From assembly GCF_015624505.1 (NCBI RefSeq), contig NZ_CP061379.1, forward strand, positions 2,542,001 to 2,606,000: DNA of 64,000 nt, given 5' to 3'. Position 1 is the stretch's first letter. Each line of letters opens with the position of its first letter. Shown here one piece after another: positions 8,314 through 17,694 of this stretch. Both the position numbers and the translations under genes were made by a program. This DNA comes from Bradyrhizobium commune (GTDB taxonomy: Bacteria > Pseudomonadota > Alphaproteobacteria > Rhizobiales > Xanthobacteraceae). The notes beneath the pieces were generated by a model, which saw only the letters and a list, made by a program, of their open reading frames with translations, was not told where the DNA came from and did not search any database.

Positions 8314-8450
8314 CCCGCCTTCTTACGCGATCGGCAAGAAACACCAAAGCAGCGCAAGTCGGCTGTGGGGCAGAACGGCGAGTCTTGCTGGATGGCCCGG
8401 CTCATGGCAACTAGATTGCCGCTGTCAAATGGGCTGACCCTGGAGCTGGA

Positions 8451-8909
8451 ATGGCCTCCTTGCCGATCGCGAACGACGAGATCACGCAGTTTTTCCGCCA
8501 GTGGCTGGAGACTTTCGCGGGCTATGTCCGCGAGGTCGATTACGCCTCGGCGCGGCCGTTGTTCCACCCGGATGTGCTCGCCTTCGGCACGCACAACGAC
8601 GTCATTCCCGGCCTCGACCAATGGGTCACAACGCAATGGAATAACGTCTGGCCAAAAACGACCGACTTCCGATTCGTCCTCGATCAGGCCGCGGTTCTGG
8701 CGTCAGCCGACGGCGCGACGGCGACCGTGATCGCGCCGTGGACGAGCACCGGCTACAATCCCGACGGCAGCGCGTTTGCGCGACCCGGCCGGGCGACCAT
8801 GGTGTTCTCCAGGACTGCCGATGGCTGGCTGTGCGTCCATTCCCACATGTCGCTCAATCGCGGCGTGCCGCAGGCGAGCCACGCCAATCGACCGGTGAAG
8901 GCCTGGTAG
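8451..8909 (+). CDS. SnoaL/NTF2-like domain protein
   Basis: A 152-residue protein with one NTF2-like domain: an N-terminal helix (EITQFFRQWLETFAGYV), DYASARPLFHPDVLAFGTH, and a C-terminal strand block with GRATMVFSRTADGWLCVHSHMSLNRG, the W-x-x-x-H-x-H-x-S pattern of calcium/calmodulin-kinase-association-like SnoaL proteins. The ATG at 8451 is preceded by GGAGCTGGA. It is divergent from the tup-mos operon and ends at a bidirectional terminator. The function is not known; proteins of this group often modify small molecules or serve as association domains. Confidence 0.82.
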   Translation: MASLPIANDEITQFFRQWLETFAGYVREVDYASARPLFHPDVLAFGTHNDVIPGLDQWVTTQWNNVWPKTTDFRFVLDQAAVLASADGATATVIAPWTSTGYNPDGSAFARPGRATMVFSRTADGWLCVHSHMSLNRGVPQASHANRPVKAW

Positions 8910-8918
8910 GCGGTACAT

Positions 8919-8954
8919 GCAAAAAGGCCCCGGATACGTCCGGGGCCTTTTGAT
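8919..8954. terminator. Bidirectional terminator
   Basis: The inverted repeat AAAAAGGCCCCGGA-TACG-TCCGGGGCCTTTT lies between two convergent genes (the SnoaL-like protein and the FAH-family hydrolase), with A and T tracts on either side. Confidence 0.88.
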
Positions 8955-8972
8955 TTCGAGGTGCCGTATCGC

Positions 8973-9674
8973 CTACTCGGGCTGACCGATGCTCACCTTC
9001 AGCGTGCCGACGCCGTCGACCCCGCATTCGAGCTTGTCGCCGGGCTGGAGCTGCGACACGCCGGCCGGCGTGCCCGTCATGATGATGTCGCCGGCGGCGA
9101 GCTTCACCTGCTGCGACAGCTGCCAGATCGTCTCCGGCACGTTCCAGATCATCTGCTCGAGGTCGCCCGTCTGCGCTTCCTTGCCGTTCACCGTCAGCCA
9201 GATCTTGCCCTTGGAGGGATGGCCGATCTTCGAGGCCGGCTGGACGGCGGACGCCGGCGCGGAGCCGTCGAACGACTTGCCGATCTCCCAGGGGCGCTCC
9301 TTCTTGCGCGAGGCGATCTGGAGGTCGCGGCGGGTGAGGTCGATGCCGACGGCATAGCCGTAGACATGGTCAAGCGCCTTGTCGGCGGGGATGTTGAGGC
9401 CGCCGCTCTTCATCGCGACGATCAGCTCGACTTCGTGATGCAGATCCTTGGTCAGCGGCGGATAGGGGATGGTGGCGCCGTCGGGCACCAGCATGTCCGC
9501 GTGCTTGGCGAAGAAGAACGGCGGGGCGCGCTCGTCATTGCCCATCTCGCGGATGTGCTCGAGATAGTTGCGACCGACGCACCAGATGCGGCGCACCGGA
9601 TAACGGCCGCTCTCGCCGACGACGGGGAGCGAAGCCTGTGGCGGAAGCGGGATGACGTAGGAGGCGGCGTTCAT
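8973..9674 (-). CDS. Fumarylacetoacetate hydrolase-family protein (fumarylpyruvate hydrolase-like)
   Basis: A 233-residue FAH-fold enzyme. RRIWCVGRNYLEHIREMG is the start of the domain, and the metal-binding acidic residues are visible in LHHEVELIVAM (E-x-E) and in the aspartate of YAVGIDLTRRDLQ. FTGTPAGV-like TGTPAGVSQLQPGD forms the oxyanion loop. The length and sequence suit the fumarylpyruvate hydrolases or acylpyruvases that cleave C-C bonds at the end of aromatic ring degradation. It follows the ABC exporter gene by 35 bp on the same strand and may be co-transcribed with it, although the functions seem unrelated. The actual substrate is not evident. Confidence 0.87.
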   Translation of the reverse strand: MNAASYVIPLPPQASLPVVGESGRYPVRRIWCVGRNYLEHIREMGNDERAPPFFFAKHADMLVPDGATIPYPPLTKDLHHEVELIVAMKSGGLNIPADKALDHVYGYAVGIDLTRRDLQIASRKKERPWEIGKSFDGSAPASAVQPASKIGHPSKGKIWLTVNGKEAQTGDLEQMIWNVPETIWQLSQQVKLAAGDIIMTGTPAGVSQLQPGDKLECGVDGVGTLKVSIGQPE

Positions 9675-9709
9675 GAGGCGATCTCGCTGCTCTTGAGGTG
9701 GAACGAACT

Positions 9710-11512
9710 CTATGCGGTTGCGCTGATCGGCGCCAGAGCGCCGGCGTCGTGATGTTGCAGGCGGAAGAACGAGGCGTAGCGGCCGGAGCGTCGCAACAGC
9801 TCGTCATGCCGGCCCTGCTCGACGATCTCGCCGCCCTCGACCACCAGGATGCTATCTGCGTGCATGATGGTGTGCAGGCGATGCGCAATCACGATGGTGG
9901 TACGGTTCTGGCAGAGATGCTCGATCGCCTCCTGCACCTGGCGCTCGGATTCGGAATCGAGCGCCGCGGTGGCTTCGTCCAGCAGGATGACCGGCGCATT
10001 CTTGATCAGCGCGCGCGCCACTGCGATACGCTGGCGCTGGCCGCCCGAAAGTTGCGTGCCGTGCTCGCCGACCGGCGTGTCGTAGCCGAGCGGGAAGCTC
10101 ATGATGAAATCATGCGCGCAGGCCGCCTTCGCCGCCTCGATGATCTCGTCCTCGCTCGCGCCGGGCTTGCCGAAGGCGATGTTGTTGCGGATGGTGTCGC
10201 GGAACAGATAGACGTCCTGGCCGACATAGGCGGTCTGCGCCCGCAGCGATTTGCGCGAGACCGCGCCGATCGACTGGCCGTCGATCACGATGTCGCCTTG
10301 CGTCACCTCGTAGAAGCGCAAGAGCAGCGCCAGCACGGTCGACTTGCCGCCGCCGGAGGGGCCGACCAAAGCGGTGACCTTGCCGGGCTCGGCGATAAAG
10401 CTCATGCGGTTGAGCACGGTCTCGCCGTCGCGATAGGAGAAGCTGACATCGCTCAGCTCGATCCGCGCGTCCGTGAGCTTCAGCGCCGGCTTGTCGTCGT
10501 CGGAATGTTCGCTCGCGGGGCTGTCGACGACCTCGAGCAGCATGCGGGCGCCGACGAGCTGGCTGTTGAGATCGATGTTGAGCCGCGCCAGCCGCTTGGC
10601 CGGCTCGGTCGCCATCAGGAACGCGGTCATGAACGAGAAGAACGCACCGGGCGTGGCGTTGAGCGCGACAACGCTGTAACCGCCATACAGGAGGCAGCCT
10701 GCGACGGCGAAGCCGCCCAGCATCTCCATCAGCGGATTGGAGCGGTTGGCGACGCGGGCCATCTTGTTGGCGTTGCGCTCGACGATCGCGATGTTCTCGT
10801 CGATGCGCTTCTGCATGGTCTCTTCGAGCGTGAACGCCTTCACCGTACGGATGCCTTGCAGCGATTCCTGCATCGTCTCCATGATGTCGGCGGTGCCAGT
10901 GAACTGGTTGAAGGCGAGGCCCTTGATGCGCTTGACCAGCTTGCGCAGCACCAGCATCGCCGGCGGCACCGCGACGAGGCCGATGAACGACATCAGCGGA
11001 TCCTGCCACACCATCACGCCGATCATGGCGAGCAGCATCAGCAGATCGCGCCCGATCGCGTTGACCAGCATGTTGAGGACGTCGGTGATGGATTTGGCGC
11101 CGGCCGTCATGCGCGCCAGGAACTCGGACGAGTGCCGCTCGGAGAAGAAGCCGACGCTCTCGCGCATCAGCTTGGCGAACAGCTGGCGCTGGTTGGTGGC
11201 AAGGATCGCGTTACTGATCTTGGTCAGGATCACCATGTGGCCGTAGGTGGCCACGCCCTTGATGAAGAGCAGGATCACCGTTAGCCCTGAGAACATCGCG
11301 ATGCCCGGGATGTTCTTGTCGACATAGGCCTGGTTGATGACCTGGCCGAGCACATAGGTCGCGCATGCGGTCGATCCGGCGGCGAGGGCCATCAGCGCGA
11401 AGGCGACGAGGTAACGCCGCCAGTAGACGACGCTCTGTTCCATGACCAGGCGGCGAACGAGGACCATTGCCGCATAGGGATCGTCGGTGATTTTCTTTGG
11501 AAACTGGGCCAT
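9710..11512 (-). CDS. ABC exporter, transmembrane plus ATPase half-transporter (MsbA type)
   Basis: A 600-residue half-transporter: six transmembrane helices in the first ~320 residues (first segment in YWRRYLVAFALMALAAGSTACATYV), then a nucleotide-binding domain with Walker A GPSGGGKST (about residue 384), signature LSGGQRQR (about 487), Walker B VILLDEATAALDSE and switch IAHRL. Homodimers of this group flip lipid A-core (MsbA) or other lipids across the inner membrane. Position at the edge of the LPS region favours lipid A-core export, but multidrug or glycan exporters look similar. The ATG at 11512 is preferred over an upstream TTG at 11533, because related proteins begin near MAQFPKK. Confidence 0.85.
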   Translation of the reverse strand: MAQFPKKITDDPYAAMVLVRRLVMEQSVVYWRRYLVAFALMALAAGSTACATYVLGQVINQAYVDKNIPGIAMFSGLTVILLFIKGVATYGHMVILTKISNAILATNQRQLFAKLMRESVGFFSERHSSEFLARMTAGAKSITDVLNMLVNAIGRDLLMLLAMIGVMVWQDPLMSFIGLVAVPPAMLVLRKLVKRIKGLAFNQFTGTADIMETMQESLQGIRTVKAFTLEETMQKRIDENIAIVERNANKMARVANRSNPLMEMLGGFAVAGCLLYGGYSVVALNATPGAFFSFMTAFLMATEPAKRLARLNIDLNSQLVGARMLLEVVDSPASEHSDDDKPALKLTDARIELSDVSFSYRDGETVLNRMSFIAEPGKVTALVGPSGGGKSTVLALLLRFYEVTQGDIVIDGQSIGAVSRKSLRAQTAYVGQDVYLFRDTIRNNIAFGKPGASEDEIIEAAKAACAHDFIMSFPLGYDTPVGEHGTQLSGGQRQRIAVARALIKNAPVILLDEATAALDSESERQVQEAIEHLCQNRTTIVIAHRLHTIMHADSILVVEGGEIVEQGRHDELLRRSGRYASFFRLQHHDAGALAPISATA

Positions 11513-11631
11513 CCGTAGTCCATTGACGGCCAAGGCGAAAAGCCTGCCCGCGCGTCAGCGATCGAATGGCCTCTGTGCCCGCTAAAGCGAGGTTTTTCAA
11601 GCCCAATTAAGGGCTTGCGTCTGGACGGTTT

Positions 11632-12645
11632 CTAGGCCGAGACGGCGTGGCGGAGCTCGCCATGGCGCTCGCGGTAGAGCTTCTCTTCCCAGGCCAGCGC
11701 GTGGGCCGCGATGGTCTCGAGGTCCTCATATTGCGGCTTCCAGTCGAGCAGGCCGCGGATGCGGCTGGTGTCGGCGACCATGGTCATGATGTCGCCGGGC
11801 CGGCGCGGGGCGTATTGCACGGCGAAGCTGCGCCCAGAGACCCGGCGCACGGCGTCGATTGTTTCCAGCACCGAATAGCCGCGGCCATAGCCGCAATTCA
11901 GCGTGGTCGAGGCGCCCCCATTGCGCAAATAGGCCAACGCCGAACGGTGGGCCTGCGAGAGGTCCGTGACGTGGATGAAGTCGCGGATGCAGCTGCCGTC
12001 CTGGGTCGGATAGTCGGTGCCGAACACGTCGATCTTGGCGCGCTGGCCGGTCGCGGCCTCGACCGCGATCTTGAGCAGATGCGTGGCGCCGGCGGTGGCT
12101 AGCCCAATGCGCGCCTGCGGATCGGCACCCGCGACGTTGAAGTAGCGCAGGGTCACGTACTGCATGCCGTAGGCGGCAGCGACGTCGTGCAGCATGATCT
12201 CGGTCATCAGCTTCGACGAGCCGTAGGGCGACAGCGGCCGCGTCGGCGCGTGCTCGGGCACCGGCATCTGGTCCGGATTGCCGTAGACGGCGGCGGTCGA
12301 GGAGAAGATGAAGCGGTTGATGCCGCGCTTGACGGCGACGTTGAGCAGATTGCGCGCGGTCATGAAATTGTTGCGGTAGTAGCCGAGCGGATCGCGCATC
12401 GACTCCGGCACGACCACCGAGCCCGCGAAATGGATGATGCTCTCGATGTTGTGCTGGGCGATCACGCCTTCGAGCAAATTTTCGTCGCCGGCATCGCCAA
12501 TGAACAGCGGCACGCCCTCGGGCAGATAGGCGGAGAAACCGGTGGAGAGATCGTCGATCACGACGACGTCCTCGCCGGCTTCCGCCAGCGCCAGGACCGT
12601 GTGACTTCCGATATAGCCGGCGCCGCCGGTGACTAGCACAGTCAT
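11632..12645 (-). CDS. galE: UDP-glucose 4-epimerase
   Basis: A 337-residue extended short-chain dehydrogenase. The NAD-binding motif is GGAGYIGSH (residues 7-15), the catalytic serine/threonine lie in SST (115-117), and the Y141-x-x-x-K145 pair is in SPYGSSK. The GalE-specific blocks HFAGSVVVPESM, RYFNVAGADP, YPTQDGSCIRDFIHV and NCGYGRGYSVLE are all present. It interconverts UDP-glucose and UDP-galactose in the cytoplasm to feed LPS and exopolysaccharide assembly. It is divergent from the adjacent glycosyltransferase, with a 126-base shared promoter region. Confidence 0.95.
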   Translation of the reverse strand: MTVLVTGGAGYIGSHTVLALAEAGEDVVVIDDLSTGFSAYLPEGVPLFIGDAGDENLLEGVIAQHNIESIIHFAGSVVVPESMRDPLGYYRNNFMTARNLLNVAVKRGINRFIFSSTAAVYGNPDQMPVPEHAPTRPLSPYGSSKLMTEIMLHDVAAAYGMQYVTLRYFNVAGADPQARIGLATAGATHLLKIAVEAATGQRAKIDVFGTDYPTQDGSCIRDFIHVTDLSQAHRSALAYLRNGGASTTLNCGYGRGYSVLETIDAVRRVSGRSFAVQYAPRRPGDIMTMVADTSRIRGLLDWKPQYEDLETIAAHALAWEEKLYRERHGELRHAVSA

Positions 12646-12771
12646 GATCTCACCCGTCTTCGATCAACGCGGGATGCTAGCGTTTGCGTGGTGAAGAGGG
12701 GGTATCGGTGCGGCTGAACTGGTCACTATGCTTAATGTTGCGTATAGGGGACGCACCGAACGGAGCATGAC

Positions 12772-13809
12772 GTGGCGAATCCCCCGGGCGATCTCGAAGT
12801 GATCGTGCCAAATCTGCACAGGCGCTATTCCGGGGTCACCGCGACCAACCGGATGGTGGCGCCGCGGCTGGCAAAACTCTATCGCGCCGCATGGTTCGGC
12901 TCGGACGCCCCGGAGGGGATTTCGCGGCTGAGCCGCGCCGATCTCCTGAAACTCTGGCGCCGCAAGCAGCCCTTGATCTGGCATGCGCGTCGCAACAACG
13001 AGATGATCGCAGGCGTCGCGCTGCGCGCGCTCGGCTGGCCGCTGAAGCTCGTCTTCACCTCGGCAGGGCAACGCCATCACACCTGGATCACGCGCTGGCT
13101 GATCCGGCAGATGGACGCGATCATCGCGACGTCAGACATCTCGGCCTCGTTCCTGAAGGTGAAGGCGACGGTGATCCCGCATGGCGTCGACACCGACATC
13201 TATGCGCCGCCCATCGATCGCGCGGCGGCGTTCGCCGAAAGCGGCCTGCCGGGCCGCTACGCGATCGGCTGCTTCGGCCGCGTGCGCGCGCAGAAGGGCA
13301 CCGACGTGTTCGTCGATGCGATGTGCAAGCTGCTGCCGCGCTATCCGGACTTCACCGCTGTCATCGTCGGCCAGATCACGGCCGAGCAGACCGTCTTTGC
13401 GAACGATTTGAAGAAGCGGATCGAGGCAGCCGGCCTGCAATCGCGCATCGTCATCACCGGCGAGCTGCCGATCGAGCAGGTGCAGCGCTGGTATCAGCGG
13501 CTGACAATCTACGCCTTCACCTCCCGCAACGAAGGTTTTGGATTGACGCTGATCGAGGCGATGGCAACCGGCAGCGCGCTGGTCGCTGCGCGCGCCGGCG
13601 CGGCTGAGCTGGTGGTGGAGGATGGCATCACCGGCGTGTTGATCCCGACGGGCGATGCCGATGCGTTGGCTGCGGCGGTCGAGCCGCTGATGCACGATGT
13701 GGCTGCGGCAACGGCGATGGGTGAGCGCGGGCGGGCACGGGTGCTCGCGCAGTTCAGCCTCGATGCCGAAGCGGCTCGGATCGGCGAGGTCTATCGGCCG
13801 CTGCTGTGA
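12772..13809 (+). CDS. Glycosyltransferase family 4, LPS core (LpcC-like)
   Basis: A 345-residue GT-B glycosyltransferase. The start is GTG at 12772; a nearby ATG (12767) is in another frame. The N-terminus (VIVPNLHRRYSGVTATNR) resembles the rhizobial core mannosyltransferase LpcC. The C-terminal nucleotide-sugar domain has GCFGRVRAQKGTDVF and the retaining GT4 E-x7-E motif in SRNEGFGLTLIEAMATG. It would add a hexose, possibly mannose from GDP-mannose, to the Kdo/core region at the cytoplasmic face. manC in the same region could supply GDP-mannose. The sugar specificity is an inference from resemblance. Confidence 0.82.
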   Translation: MANPPGDLEVIVPNLHRRYSGVTATNRMVAPRLAKLYRAAWFGSDAPEGISRLSRADLLKLWRRKQPLIWHARRNNEMIAGVALRALGWPLKLVFTSAGQRHHTWITRWLIRQMDAIIATSDISASFLKVKATVIPHGVDTDIYAPPIDRAAAFAESGLPGRYAIGCFGRVRAQKGTDVFVDAMCKLLPRYPDFTAVIVGQITAEQTVFANDLKKRIEAAGLQSRIVITGELPIEQVQRWYQRLTIYAFTSRNEGFGLTLIEAMATGSALVAARAGAAELVVEDGITGVLIPTGDADALAAAVEPLMHDVAAATAMGERGRARVLAQFSLDAEAARIGEVYRPLL

Positions 13810-13992
13810 GCAGCCGCGGGGGCGCGAACAAAAATTGCGAAAACAACCCCATGCACAGTAGGTCGGTACTAGCGGAATCAACGGCTTGTTGGCGACGCGT
13901 GATGCTCTGCGGATTTTACGAAGCCCGTTTGACTCGTCGGGCAAAACACTGGCAGGATGTCATCATCGGCGAAGCCTCGATGGCCTCAGCGC

Positions 13993-15057
13993 TCAACCCT
14001 CGCCCCCAGCTTCCCCCAGCACCCGCTCCGCAATTCCCACCACCTCGCTCGCTGCAATGTCCCGCATGCAGCGATGATCGTTCATCTTGCACACCGTGCG
14101 CTGGCAGGGCTGGCACGACAGCACGCTCTTGTCCTGAACCACGGTCGCGGCGAGGCCGTTCAACGGGGCCCAGAGATAGGGGCTGGTCGGGCCGAAGATG
14201 CCCATGGTGGGCGTGCCCAGGGCGGCCGCGATATGCATCAGGCCGGAATCGTTGGTGATGGCGACGCCGGCGGCGGCCATGGCCAGCACGCCGTTGCGCA
14301 AATCGTTGCCGGTGAGGTCGCGGACGCCCGGGCCGGCGGCAGCCACGATCTCCTGGGCGAGGGCCTTTTCGGCGGTGCCGCCGACCACCCAGACCTCGAA
14401 CCCGCGCTCGACCAGCAGGCGGGCGGCCTCGGGATAATAGGTCCAGCGTTTTGACACCCCGACCGAGCCGGGGGCGAGTGCCACGGCCGCGCCGGCGCTG
14501 AGGCCATTGGCCTCGCGCCAGCGGGCGATCTCGTCGGCGGGAACCCGCAATTGCGGCACCGGCCATTCCGCCGGCAAGGGGGCGCCGTCGGGCCGGGCGA
14601 GGGCGGCATTCTCGTCGATGAAGCGGGGCAGCTTGCTCTCGCCCCAGCGCCAGCGGTTGATCAATCCGAACCGGAACTCGCCGACCCAGCCGACCCGTTC
14701 GGGGATGCCGGCCAGCGTCGGCGCAATGGCGGCCTTCCAGGTCCGGGGCAGCACCAGGGCCGTGCCGTAGTTCCGCTCGCGCAGGAGCTTGGCCAGGCCG
14801 AACTGGCGACGCACGGCCAGCCGGCTGCGCGGCAGGTCCCAGACGATGCCCGCGCGCACACCGGGCATGTAATCGACCAGCGGGGCGCACAGGGACGTCG
14901 TCAGGAGATCGACAGGCCGGTTCGGCCAGCGTTCCCTGAGCACCCGCACCACGGTGTGATTCCGGACGAAATCGCCGATCCACATATAGGGGATGATCAG
15001 GATCGGGCGGGTGTCGCTCCGCTCTGCATCTCCACTAAGTTGCGAATCGATGTTCAT
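13993..15057 (-). CDS. waaF: ADP-heptose:LPS heptosyltransferase (GT9)
   Basis: A 354-residue GT9 family enzyme. The N-terminus ILIIPYMWIGDFVRNHTVVRVL matches the heptosyltransferase II opening with its catalytic aspartate (IGD). VALAPGSVGVSKRW is the donor-binding block, and TNDSGLMHIAAALGTPTMGIFGPTSPYLW is the conserved ADP-heptose site. A C-terminal cysteine-rich stretch (VLSCQPCQRTVCKMNDHRCM) is usual in this family. It adds heptose to the inner LPS core. It is divergent from hldD, which makes its substrate, so the 159-base gap probably holds promoters for both. Confidence 0.9.
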   Translation of the reverse strand: MNIDSQLSGDAERSDTRPILIIPYMWIGDFVRNHTVVRVLRERWPNRPVDLLTTSLCAPLVDYMPGVRAGIVWDLPRSRLAVRRQFGLAKLLRERNYGTALVLPRTWKAAIAPTLAGIPERVGWVGEFRFGLINRWRWGESKLPRFIDENAALARPDGAPLPAEWPVPQLRVPADEIARWREANGLSAGAAVALAPGSVGVSKRWTYYPEAARLLVERGFEVWVVGGTAEKALAQEIVAAAGPGVRDLTGNDLRNGVLAMAAAGVAITNDSGLMHIAAALGTPTMGIFGPTSPYLWAPLNGLAATVVQDKSVLSCQPCQRTVCKMNDHRCMRDIAASEVVGIAERVLGEAGGEG

Positions 15058-15216
15058 TCGTTAATAGGACCGAGAGCACTCTGATGTGGGGGTTCGGTTA
15101 GCCGCTCCGGGCCGGCAGGTAAAGCCGGCAGAGGGTCGGAGCCAAAACCGCTTACACTTTGGCGGATCATGCGCTAGGGCAGGATCGGGCCGCAAAAATC
15201 GGGCAGGGACTACTGA

Positions 15217-16197
15217 ATGTTGCTGGTGACCGGCGGGGCCGGTTTTATCGGGTCGAATGTCGTGGCTGCGCTGAACGAGGCGGGCCGCAGCGACGTCGCG
15301 GTCTGCGATGTCCTCGGCTCCGAGGGCAAGTGGCGCAACCTCGCCAAGCGGCAGCTTGTGGATATCGTCCCTCCGGCCGAGCTGCTCGACTGGCTGGACG
15401 GGCGCGAGCTCGACGCCGTGATCCATCTCGGGGCGATCTCGGAGACCACCGCGACCGACGGCGATCTCGTGATCGAGACCAATTTCCGCCTGTCGATGCG
15501 CCTGCTCGACTGGTGCACGGCGAACGCGGTGCCGTTGATCTACGCCTCGTCGGCGGCGACCTATGGCGACGGCGAGACCGGGTTTGACGACGACGCCTCT
15601 CTGCCGGCACTGAAGAAACTGCGGCCGATGAATCTCTACGGCTGGAGCAAGCATCTGTTCGATCTCGCCGTCGTCGATCGTATCGCGCGCGGCGAGACGC
15701 TGCCGCCGCAATGGGCCGGCCTGAAATTCTTCAACGTGTTCGGTCCGAACGAGTACCACAAGGGTTCGATGATGAGCGTGCTGGCGCGCCGCTTCGATGA
15801 CGTGAAGGCGGGCCGCGTCGTACAGCTGTTCAAGTCGCATCGCGACGGCATCGCCGACGGCGACCAGCGGCGCGACTTCATCTATGTCGACGACGTCGTG
15901 CGCGTGATCATGTGGTTGCTCGCAACGCCGTCGGTCTCCGGCCTCTTCAATGTCGGCACCGGCAAGGCGCGCAGCTTCAGGGATCTGATCCTCGCCGCTT
16001 ATGCAGCGCTCGGCACCAAATCCAACATCGCCTACATCGACATGCCCGAGAGCATCCGCAACAGCTACCAATATTTCACCCAGAGCAAGGTCGATCGTCT
16101 CCACCGCGCCGGCTATAATGGCGGCTTCACGACGCTCGAGGATGCGGTGAAGGCCTATGTCGGGGACTATCTCGACAAGCCCGATCGCTTCCGCTGA
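15217..16197 (+). CDS. hldD: ADP-L-glycero-D-manno-heptose 6-epimerase
   Basis: A 326-residue extended SDR enzyme with NAD(P)-binding GGAGFIGSN at residues 6-14, IHLGAISETTATDGDL (typical of RfaD/HldD), catalytic YASSAATYGDG and NLYGWSKHLFD (YxxxK), and FFNVFGPNEYHKGSM, the block that distinguishes this epimerase. It converts ADP-D-glycero-D-manno-heptose to the L-glycero form used by WaaF. It lies twelve bases ahead of hldE and forms an operon hldD-hldE-waaL with it. Confidence 0.95.
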   Translation: MLLVTGGAGFIGSNVVAALNEAGRSDVAVCDVLGSEGKWRNLAKRQLVDIVPPAELLDWLDGRELDAVIHLGAISETTATDGDLVIETNFRLSMRLLDWCTANAVPLIYASSAATYGDGETGFDDDASLPALKKLRPMNLYGWSKHLFDLAVVDRIARGETLPPQWAGLKFFNVFGPNEYHKGSMMSVLARRFDDVKAGRVVQLFKSHRDGIADGDQRRDFIYVDDVVRVIMWLLATPSVSGLFNVGTGKARSFRDLILAAYAALGTKSNIAYIDMPESIRNSYQYFTQSKVDRLHRAGYNGGFTTLEDAVKAYVGDYLDKPDRFR

Positions 16198-16209
16198 GGC
16201 CTTTTGATC

Positions 16210-17694
16210 ATGGCGACGCCCATTCTCGATTTCGATGCCCTCGCCCAAGCCATCTCGGGCCGCACGGTGCTGTGCATCGGCGACATCATGCTCGACGAGT
16301 TCGTCTACGGCGAGGTGTCGCGGATTTCGCCGGAAGCGCCGGCGCCTGTGATCGCCGCCCGGCACAGCGAGATCCATATCGGCGGCGCCGGCAACGTCGC
16401 ACGCAATGTCGCCTCGCTCGGCGCGCGCTGCATCTTCGTCGGCCTCGTCGGCGAGGATGATGCGGGAGCGCGGCTCAAGGCCGCGCTCGATGAGCAGGCT
16501 GCAATCGAAAGCGTGCTGGTGTCCGATTCCTCGCGGCCGACCACGCGAAAGGTGCGTTTCGTCTCCGAGCATTTCTCCACGCACATGCTGCGCGCGGATT
16601 GGGAGCAGGCCGCGCCCGCCTCCGACGAAGTCGAGACCAAGCTGATCGAGGCGATCGTGGCGCAGATCGCGCGCGCCGATATCGTGCTGCTCTCCGACTA
16701 CGCCAAGGGCGTGCTGACCGCCCGCGTGATCCGCCACACCATCGATGCCGCGCGAAAACTCGGCAAGCCCGTGATCGTCGATCCCAAGAGCCTGAACTGG
16801 GCGATCTATCGCGGCGCCACGCTGCTCACGCCTAATCGCAAGGAGTTTTCGGAAGCAACGCGCAGCCGTGCCGACACGGTGCAGAGCATCGTCGATGCCA
16901 GCGAGGACGTGATGCGGCTCGCCGATTGCGATGCGATTCTTGTGACGCAGGGCGAGCACGGTATGACGCTGGTGCCGCGCAACGGCGAGGCCGTTCACGT
17001 CCCGGCTTTCCCTGTGAAGGTGCGCGACGTCTCCGGCGCCGGTGACACCGTCGCTGCCGCGCTCGCGGTCTCGCTCGCGGCCGGCGCGGATTGGGACACG
17101 GCGCTGCGCATGGCGAGTGCTGCGGCCGCCGTCGCCGTCGGCAAGCAGGGCACGGCGAGCGTGAGCGCGGCCGAGCTGCGGCGCAGGATATTGCCGCATG
17201 CCTATCTGGCGGCCGAGGAGAAGATCGTGCTGGAGCCTGCCGCGCTCGATGCGCAGCTCGCCGAATGGAAGCGCGAGGGCTTGCGGGTCGGCTTCACCAA
17301 TGGCTGTTTCGACATCCTGCATCCCGGCCACGTCAAGGTGCTCACGGCGGCGCGCGCCGCCTGCGATCGCCTGATCGTCGGCCTCAACAGCGACGCCTCG
17401 GTGCGGCGGCTGAAGGGGGCGGATCGTCCGGTGCAGGACGAGCGGGCGCGTGCGGAAGTGCTGGCGGCGCTCGAAGCCGTCGATCTCGTCGTGATCTTCG
17501 AGGAGGACACGCCGATCGAGCTGATCACCCGGATCAGGCCGAGCGCGCTGGTGAAGGGCGGCGACTACACCCGCGAGCAGGTGGTTGGCCATGAGGTCGT
17601 CGAGGCCGCCGGCGGCACCGTCGTGCTCGTCGACATCCTCAAAGGTTTCAGCACGACTGCGCTGGTCCACCGCGCGCGGGGAGGGGGCAAGTGA
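16210..17694 (+). CDS. hldE: Bifunctional heptose 7-phosphate kinase / heptose 1-phosphate adenylyltransferase
   Basis: A 494-residue two-domain enzyme. The N-terminal ribokinase-fold domain (residues ~10-320) shows [12 protein letters not shown], the [14 protein letters not shown] substrate motif and the catalytic anion-hole DVSGAGDT (about residue 275). The C-terminal nucleotidyltransferase domain (from about 355) has [18 protein letters not shown] with the HxGH motif and [10 protein letters not shown]. It makes ADP-D-glycero-D-manno-heptose from the 7-phosphate for the inner core. The ATG at 16210 is preferred over an in-frame TTG two codons upstream. The stop overlaps the waaL start by four bases (GTGA), indicating coupled translation. 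Confidence 0.95.
   Translation: MATPILDFDALAQAISGRTVLCIGDIMLDEFVYGEVSRISPEAPAPVIAARHSEIHIGGAGNVARNVASLGARCIFVGLVGEDDAGARLKAALDEQAAIESVLVSDSSRPTTRKVRFVSEHFSTHMLRADWEQAAPASDEVETKLIEAIVAQIARADIVLLSDYAKGVLTARVIRHTIDAARKLGKPVIVDPKSLNWAIYRGATLLTPNRKEFSEATRSRADTVQSIVDASEDVMRLADCDAILVTQGEHGMTLVPRNGEAVHVPAFPVKVRDVSGAGDTVAAALAVSLAAGADWDTALRMASAAAAVAVGKQGTASVSAAELRRRILPHAYLAAEEKIVLEPAALDAQLAEWKREGLRVGFTNGCFDILHPGHVKVLTAARAACDRLIVGLNSDASVRRLKGADRPVQDERARAEVLAALEAVDLVVIFEEDTPIELITRIRPSALVKGGDYTREQVVGHEVVEAAGGTVVLVDILKGFSTTALVHRARGGGK

Noticed and set aside
11590..11610. Hairpin (CAAGCCC/GGGCTTG) between galE and the ABC exporter
   Set aside because: The stem is real, but no T tract follows it on the strand of galE, so a terminator is not supported.
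13810..13992. Possible fragment of an interspersed repeat (GACTCGTCGGGCAAAACACTGG)
   Set aside because: It resembles repeats I associate with Bradyrhizobium, but there is no second copy in this window to define its limits.
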